Assembly (NCBI GenBank): GCA_013368445.1
Contig: JAACJO010000007.1
Location: 1-64,000 of the forward strand
Source: Leucocoprinus leucothites
Lineage: Eukaryota > Basidiomycota > Agaricomycetes > Agaricales > Agaricaceae
Direction of reading: 5' to 3'
DNA length: 64,000 bases
A program made the translations under genes and the position numbers. How positions within the stretch are numbered: position 1 is the stretch's first letter; each line of letters starts with the position of its first letter. The notes beneath the pieces are model-generated. The model did no database searches. It was not told the DNA's origin and worked only from the letters and a program-made list of their open reading frames with translations. This document shows, one piece after another, positions 34,226-44,926 of this stretch.

Positions 34226-36082
34226 CTAATCGTCTGAGACAAAATCCTGGATTTCTCGATGGACGAATCCGGGTTGATCTGCATGCTCGTTGTAGATGTT
34301 TACAACTTCTTCATCGTTGGGGATGCTTTGGATGATTTCGTTAAGTTGCATGCTTTGGAAGCATCTTTGGTTCTTCTTGTCATTATCGTGTGGTTTCCTA
34401 GGCGATACGGGTTGCTTATGTTTGGCATTCTTGGATTGGGAATTTCGTGGGATTTTTGAAAGGTGTGTTTTACGCTTGGGACAGTCTCGAGCAAAGTGTC
34501 CTGTTTGCTCGCATTCAAAGCACATTCCTTTTCTGAGGTTTTCCTTCTGACGGGAAGAAAGGATTGTATCGAACGCTTGTAAGATTGACTGCTTAACGTT
34601 TTCTTGATGATCTTCATCATCGTCTTTGCTTTCATCAGATGATGAATCATCATCTTTGCTTTCATCAGACGATGAATCATCATCTTCGCTTTCATCAGAC
34701 GATGAATCATCGTTTTGTTGGTAGCCTTGAGAAATCGTGAAGTTCTGAAGTAATGCTTCCATAGCATTGACGTCCATCACATTCAGGTCTCTATTAGGTT
34801 GGGGCGGGATGTAGCCTTGACTCTGGTAATGATTACGCCTCTTTGGTTTTGCCATCTTTCTTCGGGAGTATATCTGGGGGTGTCTTCGATAATAGTCTGC
34901 CTCCATTCTTTCAGTTTCTTCCACTGCACGTGCCGCCATGAACCATTCCTCCAAGTTGTTTCCTGGATGTTTTGAAATAGCTCGGATTGCAATGCTCAGG
35001 TCGAGACCTTCTCGGAATTGATGAATGAGTTGTTGGGTTTCTCTGACTCCGGCTTGGTTAGCCAGGATTCTGAACTCCATGATATAGGTTTTGACGGGTC
35101 TTTGCAATTGTTTGAGTGTGAGCCACTTTCTGAGGAAGCTTTCGCTTTCGTTGAAGGGTAAGAACGATTGATCCAGGGCTTGCCAAAATGCTTTGGCAGA
35201 ACCGAAGGTAGGTACTCCGTTTTGCATGTGATGGGTAAGGAAATCCCTTTGCCAGAAACTTGCTCCTTCTCCCATGTTGTAGAGTGCACAGATGATGATG
35301 TCGTGATCGGATGGGAGTTGATCATGGTTTGCCAAGAAGTAGAGCGAAAGTTGCTCTTTCCATCTTTGGTAATCCTGAGCGGTGCTGTTGAACTCTTTGG
35401 GTAGGTCGTATTTAATTCCTCTGTAGTTGTTTTGTGGGTTGTGTTGTTGTGGTTGTCCAAAGAATCCTCCTCCACCTCCTCCTCCATCTGGATTTCCAGG
35501 CGGTCCTTTCCCTTTGGAACTTTGCATTGGTTGATAGACATTGTATTCTGGGTTGTTTGCCCTATATCCAAATGTATTTGCTGCCAAGGTTTCGGATCCT
35601 CTATAGGGTTCGTTGGATTCCATTGGTGATCCTTCTCTTTGTGATCTGTAAGAGGTTTTGGATTCTGATTGTGAATGGGTGGTAATGGTGGAAGATCCTT
35701 GTGAAGGCATTTCTTGGGTTTCGATTGGTCTGGTTTGGATTGTAGGGGGTTCTGTTTGGTGGAAGTTTTCAAGTCTAGCAAAGGTTTCATTGAGATTGGC
35801 TGTGTGTTCTTCTTCGTAGTGTCTGCTTCTTTGTCTTTGGATGGCTGAGAGTAAAGATGGTTTTGTTGGAGGGGTTGGAAGGTTGGGGAGTTGTTGTGAG
35901 AAAAGAGTGTTTTGAGACTCTCGGGGTTCGGTTGGGGAGTTGTTTTGAGACTCTCGGGGTTCGGTTGGTTGTTCGGGTTCACTTTCTGGTTGAAAATGAC
36001 TTCGGAATTGTTTAGAGAGGCACGCTGCGAGGTGTGGGGGGTTTGCTCTTCTACGATTGTTGGAAGATAAGCTATCGGACAT
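34226..36082 (-). CDS. Gypsy Gag polyprotein
   Basis: 618 residues, uninterrupted. A Pro/Glu/Ser-rich N terminus and a Gly-rich patch are followed by a retrotransposon Gag core (YDLPKEFNSTAQDYQRWKEQ, FLRKWLTLKQLQRPVKTYI). An acidic repeat of three DDDSSSDES-type units comes next, then one zinc knuckle CFECEQTGHFARDC of the CX2CX4HX4C type and a basic tail. Gag forms the virus-like particle and packages element RNA. The stop (34226) lies 14 nt before the protease ORF in a different frame, so pol would need frameshifting or re-initiation. Confidence 0.88.
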   Translation of the reverse strand: MSDSLSSNNRRRANPPHLAACLSKQFRSHFQPESEPEQPTEPRESQNNSPTEPRESQNTLFSQQLPNLPTPPTKPSLLSAIQRQRSRHYEEEHTANLNETFARLENFHQTEPPTIQTRPIETQEMPSQGSSTITTHSQSESKTSYRSQREGSPMESNEPYRGSETLAANTFGYRANNPEYNVYQPMQSSKGKGPPGNPDGGGGGGGFFGQPQQHNPQNNYRGIKYDLPKEFNSTAQDYQRWKEQLSLYFLANHDQLPSDHDIIICALYNMGEGASFWQRDFLTHHMQNGVPTFGSAKAFWQALDQSFLPFNESESFLRKWLTLKQLQRPVKTYIMEFRILANQAGVRETQQLIHQFREGLDLSIAIRAISKHPGNNLEEWFMAARAVEETERMEADYYRRHPQIYSRRKMAKPKRRNHYQSQGYIPPQPNRDLNVMDVNAMEALLQNFTISQGYQQNDDSSSDESEDDDSSSDESKDDDSSSDESKDDDEDHQENVKQSILQAFDTILSSRQKENLRKGMCFECEQTGHFARDCPKRKTHLSKIPRNSQSKNAKHKQPVSPRKPHDNDKKNQRCFQSMQLNEIIQSIPNDEEVVNIYNEHADQPGFVHREIQDFVSDD

Positions 36083-36105
36083 TCACGAATGACGATTGAT
36101 GGGTG

Positions 36106-36375
36106 TCATTCTAGTATTAATTTGATTATATGTTGTTGTGTATCAGGGGTGATATTAGTTCTAAAAATAGAATTGATAGAGTTCGATGAATTTGGATTTT
36201 CGTCAGATTCGTAATCTGAGTAGTTTTCTGTTTGATCGTTGATCTCGCTGATCCACGATGGTGATTCAGGTTCTTTAGATGACGTTAGTCTACTAGTTGG
36301 ACTCTCATGGTCGGACTCTTCTGATTGGCTGCCTTCATAGTTTGTACGCAAGGAATCAGGTCGGTTCTTTGGCAT
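36106..36375 (-). CDS. Small acidic ORF upstream of gag
   Basis: 89 residues, MPKNRPDSLRTNYEGSQSEE..., rich in Ser, Glu and Asn, ending 23 nt before the gag ATG. No known domain. It could be a leader ORF or the N terminus of an older gag fusion. Coding status is uncertain. Confidence 0.3.
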   Translation of the reverse strand: MPKNRPDSLRTNYEGSQSEESDHESPTSRLTSSKEPESPSWISEINDQTENYSDYESDENPNSSNSINSIFRTNITPDTQQHIIKLILE

Positions 36376-36977
36376 GCGCCAGGGGTGATGTATAACTCTC
36401 GGGCGTGATTCCTAATCAGAGGCTTGCCGGTTATAGATCGGTTCAGTATTCTTCTCGGGTGTAGCGCGAAGCAATACTAGCTCATAAGAGATGTCGGATG
36501 GCACAGCAACTAGGCAATGAGAACCAAATGCGATGGGTTTGTTGTGGGGATACTACTGGAATTGGCACAGTAGGAAGTTTAATCTTATTGTTAATATTTA
36601 CAGTCAGAGTGCCTAGTAACATCACATGTCACAACACATGATTGGGTTACGTAAGACAGCAGCTAACTGGTCTTTAACCTACTTCAATTAATAAGCTTGA
36701 GTATTCTCAAAAGCTCAGTAAGAGAAGGCCAAGAAGACTTGAGGTAAGTCTAAGGTAGCGCAAGGTTCGAGACAACAACAATGATACAAGTGAATTCAAG
36801 GCAGGGCAAGTAAACACAAGTAGTCTGGGAAACAAAGGAAAGATTAAACTTGTGTTTAATCTTCCAGATACAAAGTCTTTAAATACTGACTAGATGAAAC
36901 AATATCAAACTATGAAACTACAATTACAAGTCCGAAATCACTATCGCGATTCTGATAAATACGTATCTGTCCGCCGA
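36376..36977 (-). other. Gypsy 5' leader between LTR and first ORF
   Basis: About 600 bp of untranslated leader. The bases next to the LTR do not give a clear TGG-type primer binding site for a tRNA, so the primer is not identified. No repeat with the rest of the window. Confidence 0.5.
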
Positions 36978-37285
36978 TGTAACAGCTATCATAGTTAGAT
37001 ATCTAATAGTTCAAATCCAAATGCAATATCCATGAAACCATCATTGTCTGTTAATCAGTCCTGTTAGTCCATAGCAATCAAACAGCGAAACCGTTCCTCC
37101 TGATCCTCCTAATAACATCCATCCAACTATACTCATCCCAATCAACATCAAATCGTTCTTCTTCCACATCAAACTTCCCAACATACTCTTCCCAATCTAG
37201 AACTGCAGTCTCAGTCCTTGTGGCTGTGTCAGCATCTAGGATGATTAAGTCACAATGAGCGTCAATCAGGTCAACATTTATAACA
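36978..37285 (-). repeat. Gypsy 5' LTR (308 bp)
   Basis: Plus strand reads TGTAACAGC...TTTATAACA, so the termini are TG...CA. Positions 36994-37285 match 28907-29198 with only a few differences. It is inserted in RPO41 fragment e at the word GCTGGTATATCC. Confidence 0.88.
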
Positions 37286-38480
37286 GCTGGTATATCCAGA
37301 GAATTGGAGGAGAAAAGGTACTTGTAGTCAGTATTTGTATGAGAAATGTGCTGAAAAGGTTGGTGTGACGGAGGCCCAGACTAGAATTCGGATCATGGGT
37401 GATAGGAGGCAGTTGAGAACGGCAATATAGTCCAGTTTGATTTCGGGTTTTGAGGGTGTTGTAGAATCCATTATGGTTCATTTTGGTGACCAAGACGAAG
37501 GCCTCGAAAGATCTGATGTCGCAAAACCTCCCTCTCCAAGTCCAGGTAAACCAGTGTCTTCACCAACATCTGAAGCACTCTGCTCTTCTCATCTCCCTAC
37601 CTCCTCTTTGTCCTGCTCTCCCTGAGCAGAACAACTACCACCTATAGCACTTCATACCCAAAGCAAAATCACCTGTCCAGCTGCAGACACACCCTTATCC
37701 GTCCTCCTGCACTTCTCATATCCACACCCCTCCATCCCCACATCTGCATCAACTAATCGCACCTTGGCCATCGCATTAAACGGCATGCCCTCCACTGTCA
37801 AAGTAACTGCATTACATGTCCCATTTTATACACAAGTCCACCATATTCCCAGCCAGAGCAACAGAATTTGAATGCAATTTTACATTTGGGGTAGTTTAAA
37901 AAGTTGAATTCTTTCGGTGATTTTGTCCTGACAACATCATTGGCGATGGGTATACTCATAGTTGAAGCAGGGGAAGGTGAAAGGGAGGCAGACCCAGCAG
38001 CGGCAGATCCAGGACATTCGAGCGCAACAAGCCCGAGTCTCAATATGCTGCTTGCTCATATAATGCTTGTAATCTGCCGGATGAGAATTCATGGTCATGA
38101 TTCTCCAAAATAGAGTAGCTGATAAACGTTTGGAAATGTATGTCATCCACTTTAAAGCTCTTGTCCATCACATAAAGTAGTTTGCTAGAGATGATCGATG
38201 AGAGAGGGGTTTGGGTGAAGATGTACCATAGTATATCATCACAAGACGCATCAACGATTTCATATAATTCACAGTTCTCTGACATACCCTCCATGGCTTG
38301 TGCCATTGAAGTGCCCAAATCTGAAAGAATGGGTTTAGAAACTCCGATGTTCTTGCTCAAATACCTGCAGCGGCTCATATCTGAATTGTCCATGTTAAAA
38401 GTTGACTTGTACTTTGCATTAAATTTTAATGATATGTCCAAAATCCATCCCAGTTGTCACCGAGAATAGTGTCCATGGGT
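37286..38480 (-). pseudogene. RPO41: RPO41 fragment e: N-terminal region with an insertion
   Basis: Near 37.34-37.54 kb the minus strand encodes SDLSRPSSWSPK and LDYIAVLNCLLSPMIRILVW, the RPO41 N-terminal start. Near 38.04-38.17 kb it encodes the preceding part (MDKSFKVDDIHFQTFISY, ENHDHEFSSGRLQAL). Between them about 500 bp (roughly 37.55-38.05 kb) is absent from the other copies. The gypsy LTR cuts the gene at 37285. The right part, to 38480, is the shared divergent upstream region facing NACHT copy D. Confidence 0.62.
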
Positions 38481-38600
38481 AGTTTCCCCTAGTTGTATTC
38501 TCATTAATTTTGATGTGCATGAGTCTCACGATAAACAGGGTTGTACACTTATGTCATTTCTCCCCCTGTATCCACTAGTCCACCTCCCCTTCTACACGCA

Positions 38601-40967
38601 ATGCCTGGAAACACTCTCCAGTTCTCGCTAAACTCTTTGACTACTTTTACTGGGTTGTAAATTACATCTGGTTCAAAGTTCCTGCTCCTCAACTTACAGC
38701 TCTACCTCAGCAAACACCTGGTTCTTCACCTCTTGCCCCTTTGCCTCTTCCACAGCTCACCCAGCTTCTTCAGCCTGTTATCTCCCCGTCTGCCATTCAT
38801 CCGCCTTCCACTGCCCCTAATCCTACTCATGTGCTTCCTGATCCAGGGTCTCCGAATCCTGCACCTCCTACTTCATCTCCTACCATCCTGCCACCTACCA
38901 TTGCCTCACCATCATCACATATCCATGCACATGATTTTGTCCTTAATAATCCTCAGTTCATTCATTTCCCCCCTGCGGGCTCTGGTGAGCTTCACAGTGC
39001 CTTTGAGCTGGACCACTGATCTCACGTAGCAATTAGGTGTCAAAGAACTCCTCAAGCACTCAATGCCGGATGCATTCCACAACTCCAGCACCCGCTACCT
39101 GCCTCCAAAATGCCACCCTGGCACATGACGGGACCACATCACCCTCATCACCAACTGGGCGCTGGGAGTCTCAGATCGCAAAGAACCTATTCTCTGGATG
39201 CGCAGTCCCTTTGGTGTTGGCAAGTCAGCTGTTGCACAGAGCTGTGCTGAGGCACTGGCGCCCATAAACAAGCTTGCTGCCACCCTCTTTTTTTCCCACT
39301 CCAATCCAGATCGTGATGACCCTCGATGTGTCTTCACGTCCATTGCGTACCAAGTTGGTGTCACATGCCCCTCATTCCAGGAAATTGTCGACAAGTGCAT
39401 GATCAATGACCCTGCTCTCACCACGAAGTCATTATCGACCCAGTTTGAGGACTTGCTCATTTACCCCCTTGCTAAAGTTGGCGTTGCACAGGGCGGTCTC
39501 GATGGGCATGTTGTGATTATTGATGGGCTGGATGAGTGCCATGGAACGGCAGCCCAGTGCGAGATTATTCAGATCATCGCAACTTCCACTCGTAAATGTA
39601 CAATGCCCTTACATTGGTTTATCACCAGCCGTCCCGAAGACGCCATCATCCAGACTATGAATTCCGTCGCCGTGTCCCCCATTTGTTCTCGTATTGAGCT
39701 TCCTGTATCGCAGGCAATCGATTATGAGATCCTGACCTACCTGACCGACGAGTTCAAGGAGATCCAGGGCAGTTATGGCCTTCCAGAGTCATGGCCATCG
39801 GAGGAAGCCCTTGCCCTCCTTGTTGAACATGGTGCTGGGCTTTGGATCTACATGGCGACTATGGTTCGTTTCATCAAAGATGAAAACTCCCTTGGCCCAG
39901 AAGACCAGCTGCGGACTGTGCTTGAGTTCATAAAGGACGTCTCTGCTAAAGCTTGGGTGGACAACCCGTTGGCAGAGATGGACTCTTTCTATACCCTGAT
40001 CGTCCAACGGACCCCACTGAAGCTCAGGATAGTGGTCCGGAAAATACTCCTAATACATTCCCTCAGTAATTGGCATCCACTCAATATTATCAGTATTCTC
40101 CGCCTTTCCGAAAAACAATTCTGTCATGCCTGTGCTTCCATCCAGTCAGTCATGGAGCTCAAAGCCTCTAATCTAGATTCCATAAACTTCTACCATGCAT
40201 CGTTCCTTGATTTCATGAGAGATCCCCAGCAGTCCAAGGAACTATGTATTTACGGTGACTGCTTGATTGAGTGCTGACAGGAGCTTCTGGTGTTGCTGCA
40301 TGAAGTTTGTTCCCGCAGTACAGGTGCCGTATTTTGCAAAACCTATCAAGTATTTCTTGCTCTGACAATGCATGATGTTGCTCGCAGATTGCTTGCACAT
40401 TGTGTTTCCTTCAAACAACATTGCGCTGGAGCATGGATCACGTGCCTATCACTACTTCTGCATTTTGGTTTGCTTTTGGGAGCTTTGTGGAGTACCCGGA
40501 CACCAGCTTGATCCCCGGACTGCTATGTCTGTTGCGGAACTTCCCTTCAACAAAATGCTTGGGTTATTGGACTCTGCTATTGTCGGGGCAATGAGTGCTC
40601 ATGCTAGGATATTGGATCTTTGTGTTCTCGGAAAGTATGTTCATGCTATTCAGGTAAGAGACAATGTAAGTTTCCAATGCTATCTGTTTCCTCGCATCAC
40701 CGCTCATTATGTGACTGGTGCTTGCAGCTCCCGGCCAATCTTCGTGACAAGATCATCCGGAAGGGTAAGTGTCCAATCCCAGGGTGCACAAGCACTAAGA
40801 ATGTCTGGATTTTGGGTCATGGAGAGAATGAGTCAGTCCCTAGGCAGTCGGGCGATCAGTTGATCGTGGCAAACAATAAAAATGTAAGTACGCTTGTCTT
40901 GTTATTCTCCTCAAGTCTTCTGATTACTTCATCTCAGCTAGGATGTGATTTCCTCCACTATCGGTAG
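38601..40967 (+). pseudogene. NACHT copy D, decayed
   Basis: Exons can be placed at 38601-38984, 39037-40323, 40388-40665, 40728-40883 and 40938-40967, but the gene is broken. Exon 1 hits a stop soon after MPG and its length (384 nt) is out of phase. TGA stops replace Arg codons in exon 2 at 39126-39128 and 40275-40277. Between them 359 codons stay open with Walker A SPFGVGKSA (first Gly changed to Ser) and IIDGLDEC. Exon 3 carries a 48-nt in-frame insertion. The last exon lacks the Cys-x-Cys tail of all other copies. Many CpG sites of intact copies are TpG/CpA here. It is the copy next to the gypsy element. Confidence 0.85.
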
Positions 40968-41574
40968 ATGACTCGAGCTGAACAATTCTTGCTACCCTGA
41001 TGGTCTCAGTTACATCAAATTGCACTAGTGATAGTGATTTATTTAAGAATGAGCAAGTTTATAACTTTTTCAATACCTGGCTCTCTCGATCGTCGATTCA
41101 CGAAATTGATATGCGCACGCCTCGTGGTGTCTACCGGCCAAATAAGTATGTCTGTCCACCAACCTTGGCCTACATGTCACTCTCCATTCCCCCATGATAT
41201 TCTGCCAGTCTTGGTGAATCACCCCTTCCATCTCATATGTCTCGTTCCAACCAAAGATCGATGCATCCCTCCTGCTTACCCAGAGGCTTGTCATGGGTGG
41301 CATTCCACCCTGGCTACAGATCTTGATTTGGCCACTCGCCGTTGGCCCACAACTTTCAGTGTTTAGCTTGGTACTTCTCCTTGAACCTCTCCCATGCAGT
41401 GGGATCCAGCTCATCGACATGCCACTCCATTCTGAATAAACAATACACAAATGCTCATCACACCTTGCCAGCCACTCTCAGCGGTACACGTCTCCCAACC
41501 CAAGAGACTCACACTCGTTGTGAATGGTGCACGTGGTTGCACACTCTCAAAGATAACTTGGCTAACCACTGAAC
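40968..41574. repeat. Conserved block downstream of NACHT copy D
   Basis: Same 3' flank as after copies A, E, F, G and H, running up to the truncated end of RPO41 fragment f. A 126-codon minus-strand frame here (41070-41450) is not kept in the other copies, so I do not call a gene. Confidence 0.5.
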
Positions 41575-44130
41575 CCAATATCTTTGGCGCTCTTTTGTAT
41601 TCCCCACTACAAGAAATCCATCCAAGTTTTAGGACTGGACCATATATCAAACTCGAAGCCACCAATACATTCAGCTCTCCCATCCTGATGCACAAGTAAA
41701 TTCAACTCGAAAGTTTACGGATTCCTGGGTTCCAAGGCAGCGCTGAACTGCATTGATGCAGCGAGGAACTACCATGAGTCACCACCACCTTGAGCTGTTG
41801 GGAGGTTTCGTGGCTGTTTCGCGGATTTGTTCAGTGTGCTCGTCCACCCATCTCACATGTTTGTCAAAATTGGCCTTACCGGAGCCATACAAGTTGACAA
41901 TGTGGATTTTGAGCCAGCGAAAGCCACGTTTAACTAGTGGATTTGTTTCAGCGGATGTGAGAAGGCTATGACACAGATCGTCACTGATGCGTAGGCACAG
42001 GGTATGCGCGACCATGGAAATTGAGGTCATGCGGGAAGTAAAACATATCATTGAGGAACTGCCAAAAGAGCATCAGTTCCTCGTCCCTTTCATGAGAGAA
42101 TTGCCAACTCACGACTCTAGAAACCCCTAGCTTATAGTTCACACTACACCTATCCAAATAATTATTCACCTTGGCCTGATTTTATGCCCTCAAGCTCTGC
42201 AAATACACGCTCTTCGTCTTCAAATCCGTAGTCACATTCTCCAGCTTCTCGGGCGCAGGTTTATCATACGGCGCAGGCGGAATCTTGCCCAAGCGTTTAC
42301 TCGAATTCCATACCCGAATCATCATGTCAAAGATCGTGTGGTAGATCTTCCATGGTGTAAAACCCAGGACGTCGAGATCGATGTAGTACGTTCAAACTGA
42401 ACATCATGTCGGCCATTTTGACAGCAATGTGTTTGTTGAAGTCTTTGTATCGCATTACCGGAGCTAAAATTAAGGATATGAGTGAGAGTTGGGATGAGGG
42501 AAGGAATGGGGAGGACGCACTTTTGCAGTAGATGTATCCTCCTGTGTTGCGACTGGTCCAAGGTTGAGGCTTGGCGTGACATCGCGTCTTCTGTGCCTGC
42601 GCGGGGGCTGTGGCCGGCATCAGTTGGGCGGTGATGGTGTTGGGCGGTGTTAAAAGGGACTGCCGCGTCCACAGTAATGTTACCATCCTCGTCTGTTTGG
42701 TATAAAAGAGACACGTGAGCCTCTGTGAGCCTTGGGTAGATAGAAATTGAACACCTACAGGTTCAGACATGACAGGTATAGCTTCAGGAACATCTCGCAG
42801 CCCATCTTCTGGCGAAGCCACTGCCTCGGCTCTACCGAGCCGTGTAACGGCCTCGAGGACGTTCAGGTATATGGCAATCTGGGAGAGCGTTTGGATGGTT
42901 TCTATCGCAGTCTCGTGCGTGTCAAAGACGGTCTCTGCAATAACGAGCGAAGGCGAGATTTGACACTGGTGCATCCTGAGGAGGAGCTGAGAGGGAGTAG
43001 GATGATTAGCATGAGTACCTTGCGATAAGCCAGTCGAAGATCTCCAATGATAGCTGTTTTTCGGGACGTATGTTAGAGTAGGAGGAAACGTTAGAAGGCA
43101 GGCGCTTACTGTATCCAGGCACGGAGCATGAGCAGAGCCTGTAGGTTATGCTGTGTGGCGCAACACGTTCTGCACCACTGTCAAGAATCTCGTAGAGGTC
43201 AAACACCTCTCCCAGCCAACTATCCTGGTTTTCCAGCTCCTTCTGCGTTGCCATACCAAAATGCATTTCAATTAATGCATTATACACGCCGGTCTCCAGT
43301 AGTGTGCTCGTCTCCCGCTCCCTCAGCTGGCTGAAGATCGCCTTTACATGCCCAGCATCGTACAGGTCATGCAGACGCCCATCCATGATCTCATACTCTC
43401 CTGGGTCGACGTCGACGTCTGTGAGCCATGCATTCTCCTTGGGAATTGGGCTCGTTGGGGGTGGTGGAGGCAGTACAGCGGACCTCCTGTCCCGAACGAG
43501 GAAACGGGTCAATGAGACGTCATTGCTCACTTTCGGTACGAGACGTCTGCTAGACATCGGGGAATGCGGGGTAGGGGACTTCAGGATGGACTCGTTGTGC
43601 CGCAAGGCCTGGGGGTTTTGTTGGGCAAGAGGGTGATTAAACACATACATTCCTTTTCCCCATTCCCCATAATCCACGACAGCATTCGAATCAACGGACT
43701 CGATATCAGCTCTCGTAATAACCCTTCTAAACACTGTGATCCATTTCCGAGCATCGACTTTACACAGATTCCAAAAAAATGTGCTCGACGACGAGCTTCC
43801 GCAGCGACTTCACGCATGGCTGGTATATCCAGGGAATGGGGAGAGAAAATGTATTTATAGTGTCGGTATTGGCATGAGAATCACGTTGAAAAGATTGGTG
43901 CGACGGGGGCCCGGGCTAGGATTCAGATTGTGGGTGATAGGAAGCGGTTCAGAATGGCAACATAGTATAGTTCGTTTTTCGATTTCAAGGTTGTTGTAGA
44001 ATCTGCCACGGCCAGCTTCGACGACGGTTTAGGCGACAAACGCCTGAAAGATCCAGCTCGTGCGTCCAATGCTCATGATCCGCAGGACGAGTATTGGTAG
44101 TCGTGATTCTCCGAAATATAATAGTTGATA
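41575..44130 (-). pseudogene. RPO41: RPO41 fragment f: longest, N terminus to mid-core
   Basis: Read leftwards: N-terminal part (SKNELYYVAILNRFLSPTI), then MREVAAEARRRAHF. A 242-codon open stretch (43006-43734) follows, with a PPR-like repeat region (LHDLYDAGHVKAIFSQL, VYNALIEMHFGMATQ). Next are [94 protein letters not shown] and LNLLVHQDG. Those late motifs are diagnostic of T7-like mitochondrial RNA polymerase, which transcribes mtDNA. The gene then stops matching at about 41.68 kb, before the palm, and continues as NACHT 3' flank. Frame breaks occur throughout the core. Confidence 0.85.
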
Positions 44131-44229
44131 AGTGGTTGAAATCTGGAGCTCTTGTCCGTCACCTAAAGCAGTCTACAAGAGATGAGGAAGAAGTTGGGGT
44201 GAAGATGGTATGTCATCACAAGACTCTTC

Positions 44230-44630
44230 AGTACAGCACCCGGCGAGGAACGAGCCAGGTGCAACTCCTCGTGCCTCGACGTGACCGTCACGGGAGATGC
44301 AATACTACGTAGATTAATTGCATAGTCCCTTACCTACATACTCTCACTCCCCTCCTTCAAGTCATTGCACTTGAGTACAGAGATCTCTCATCTCTATTTT
44401 TTTTTCCCACCCACCACTCCCAAATTATTTATTTATTTTCACAAACACTGTTCTAAACACTGGAACCCAAGTCCTCGGAAGCACGCAGTGGACCAGAAGC
44501 CACAATGCTAGTGGCCTCGTGTTTCGAGACTGGGTCTCCAAATCCACCACTCCCAAAAATCCTTGCGTGTTTCCAGTCTTGTCCATGACCTAGGTTATCC
44601 CACTGTCACCCTGCCGGCGCGAGAATGACT
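44230..44630. repeat. ~400-bp insertion in the divergent upstream region of copy E
   Basis: The upstream regions of copies F, G and H run directly from the 'CATCACAAG' word to 'GTTCTCTCACGC'. Here about 400 bp, starting near GTACAGCACCCGGCGAGG and ending near CTGCCGGCGCGAGAATGAC, intervenes. It has a T-run and AT-rich centre and GC-rich ends. It may be a small non-autonomous element, but no clean terminal repeats are seen. Confidence 0.45.
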
Positions 44631-44639
44631 TTTGGTTCT

Positions 44640-44926
44640 CTCACGCACTCATAGTGCTTCGTTTTTGGCTTGTTCCATCGTCATCCAAAACTGAAAGAAT
44701 AAGCTTGGAAATTCCGGTATTTTTGCTCGGATGATTCGTCCATTCCAAAGGAGAGTCGCACTCTGCAGTGTCACCAAGAATAGTGCCCATGAGTAGTCTC
44801 CTGCTGTAGTCTCCCATAGTGTGTTCTTGTGATTTGATGTAGATGAGCGTCTCGCGATAATCAGCCTTGTGCACTCGTATCATCTCTTTTCCTGCATTCA
44901 CCAGTCCACGTCCCCCTCCATACGCA
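44640..44926 (+). promoter_or_regulatory. Conserved upstream region of NACHT copies
   Basis: A block with 'CTCCATCGTCATCCAAAACT' and 'GTCACCAAGAATAGT' is repeated before copies C, D (partly), E, F, G and H (for example 53.12-53.39 and 57.70-57.99 kb). It lies between divergent RPO41 N-terminal sequence and the NACHT ATG. It is therefore the likely promoter and 5' leader. No specific factor site can be named. Confidence 0.45.

Larger units (their letters stand above)
28907..37285 (-). mobile_element. Ty3/gypsy chromovirus retrotransposon, inactivated
   Basis: Minus-strand element with LTRs at 28907-29198 (3', truncated) and 36978-37285 (5'). Order of transcription: 5' LTR, leader, small ORF, gag, protease, reverse transcriptase, RNase H, integrase with chromodomain, extra 3' ORF, polypurine tract (AAAAGGGATAAT near 29199-29210), 3' LTR. 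The pol frame has five TGA stops and catalytic losses. The right flank (GCTGGTATATCC) is RPO41 fragment e. The left LTR end is replaced by the Tc1 element, so no target duplication can be checked. Confidence 0.9.

Noticed and set aside
41070..41450. 126-codon minus-strand ORF downstream of NACHT copy D
   Set aside because: The homologous region after other copies has stops and shifts in this frame, so it is not conserved coding sequence.
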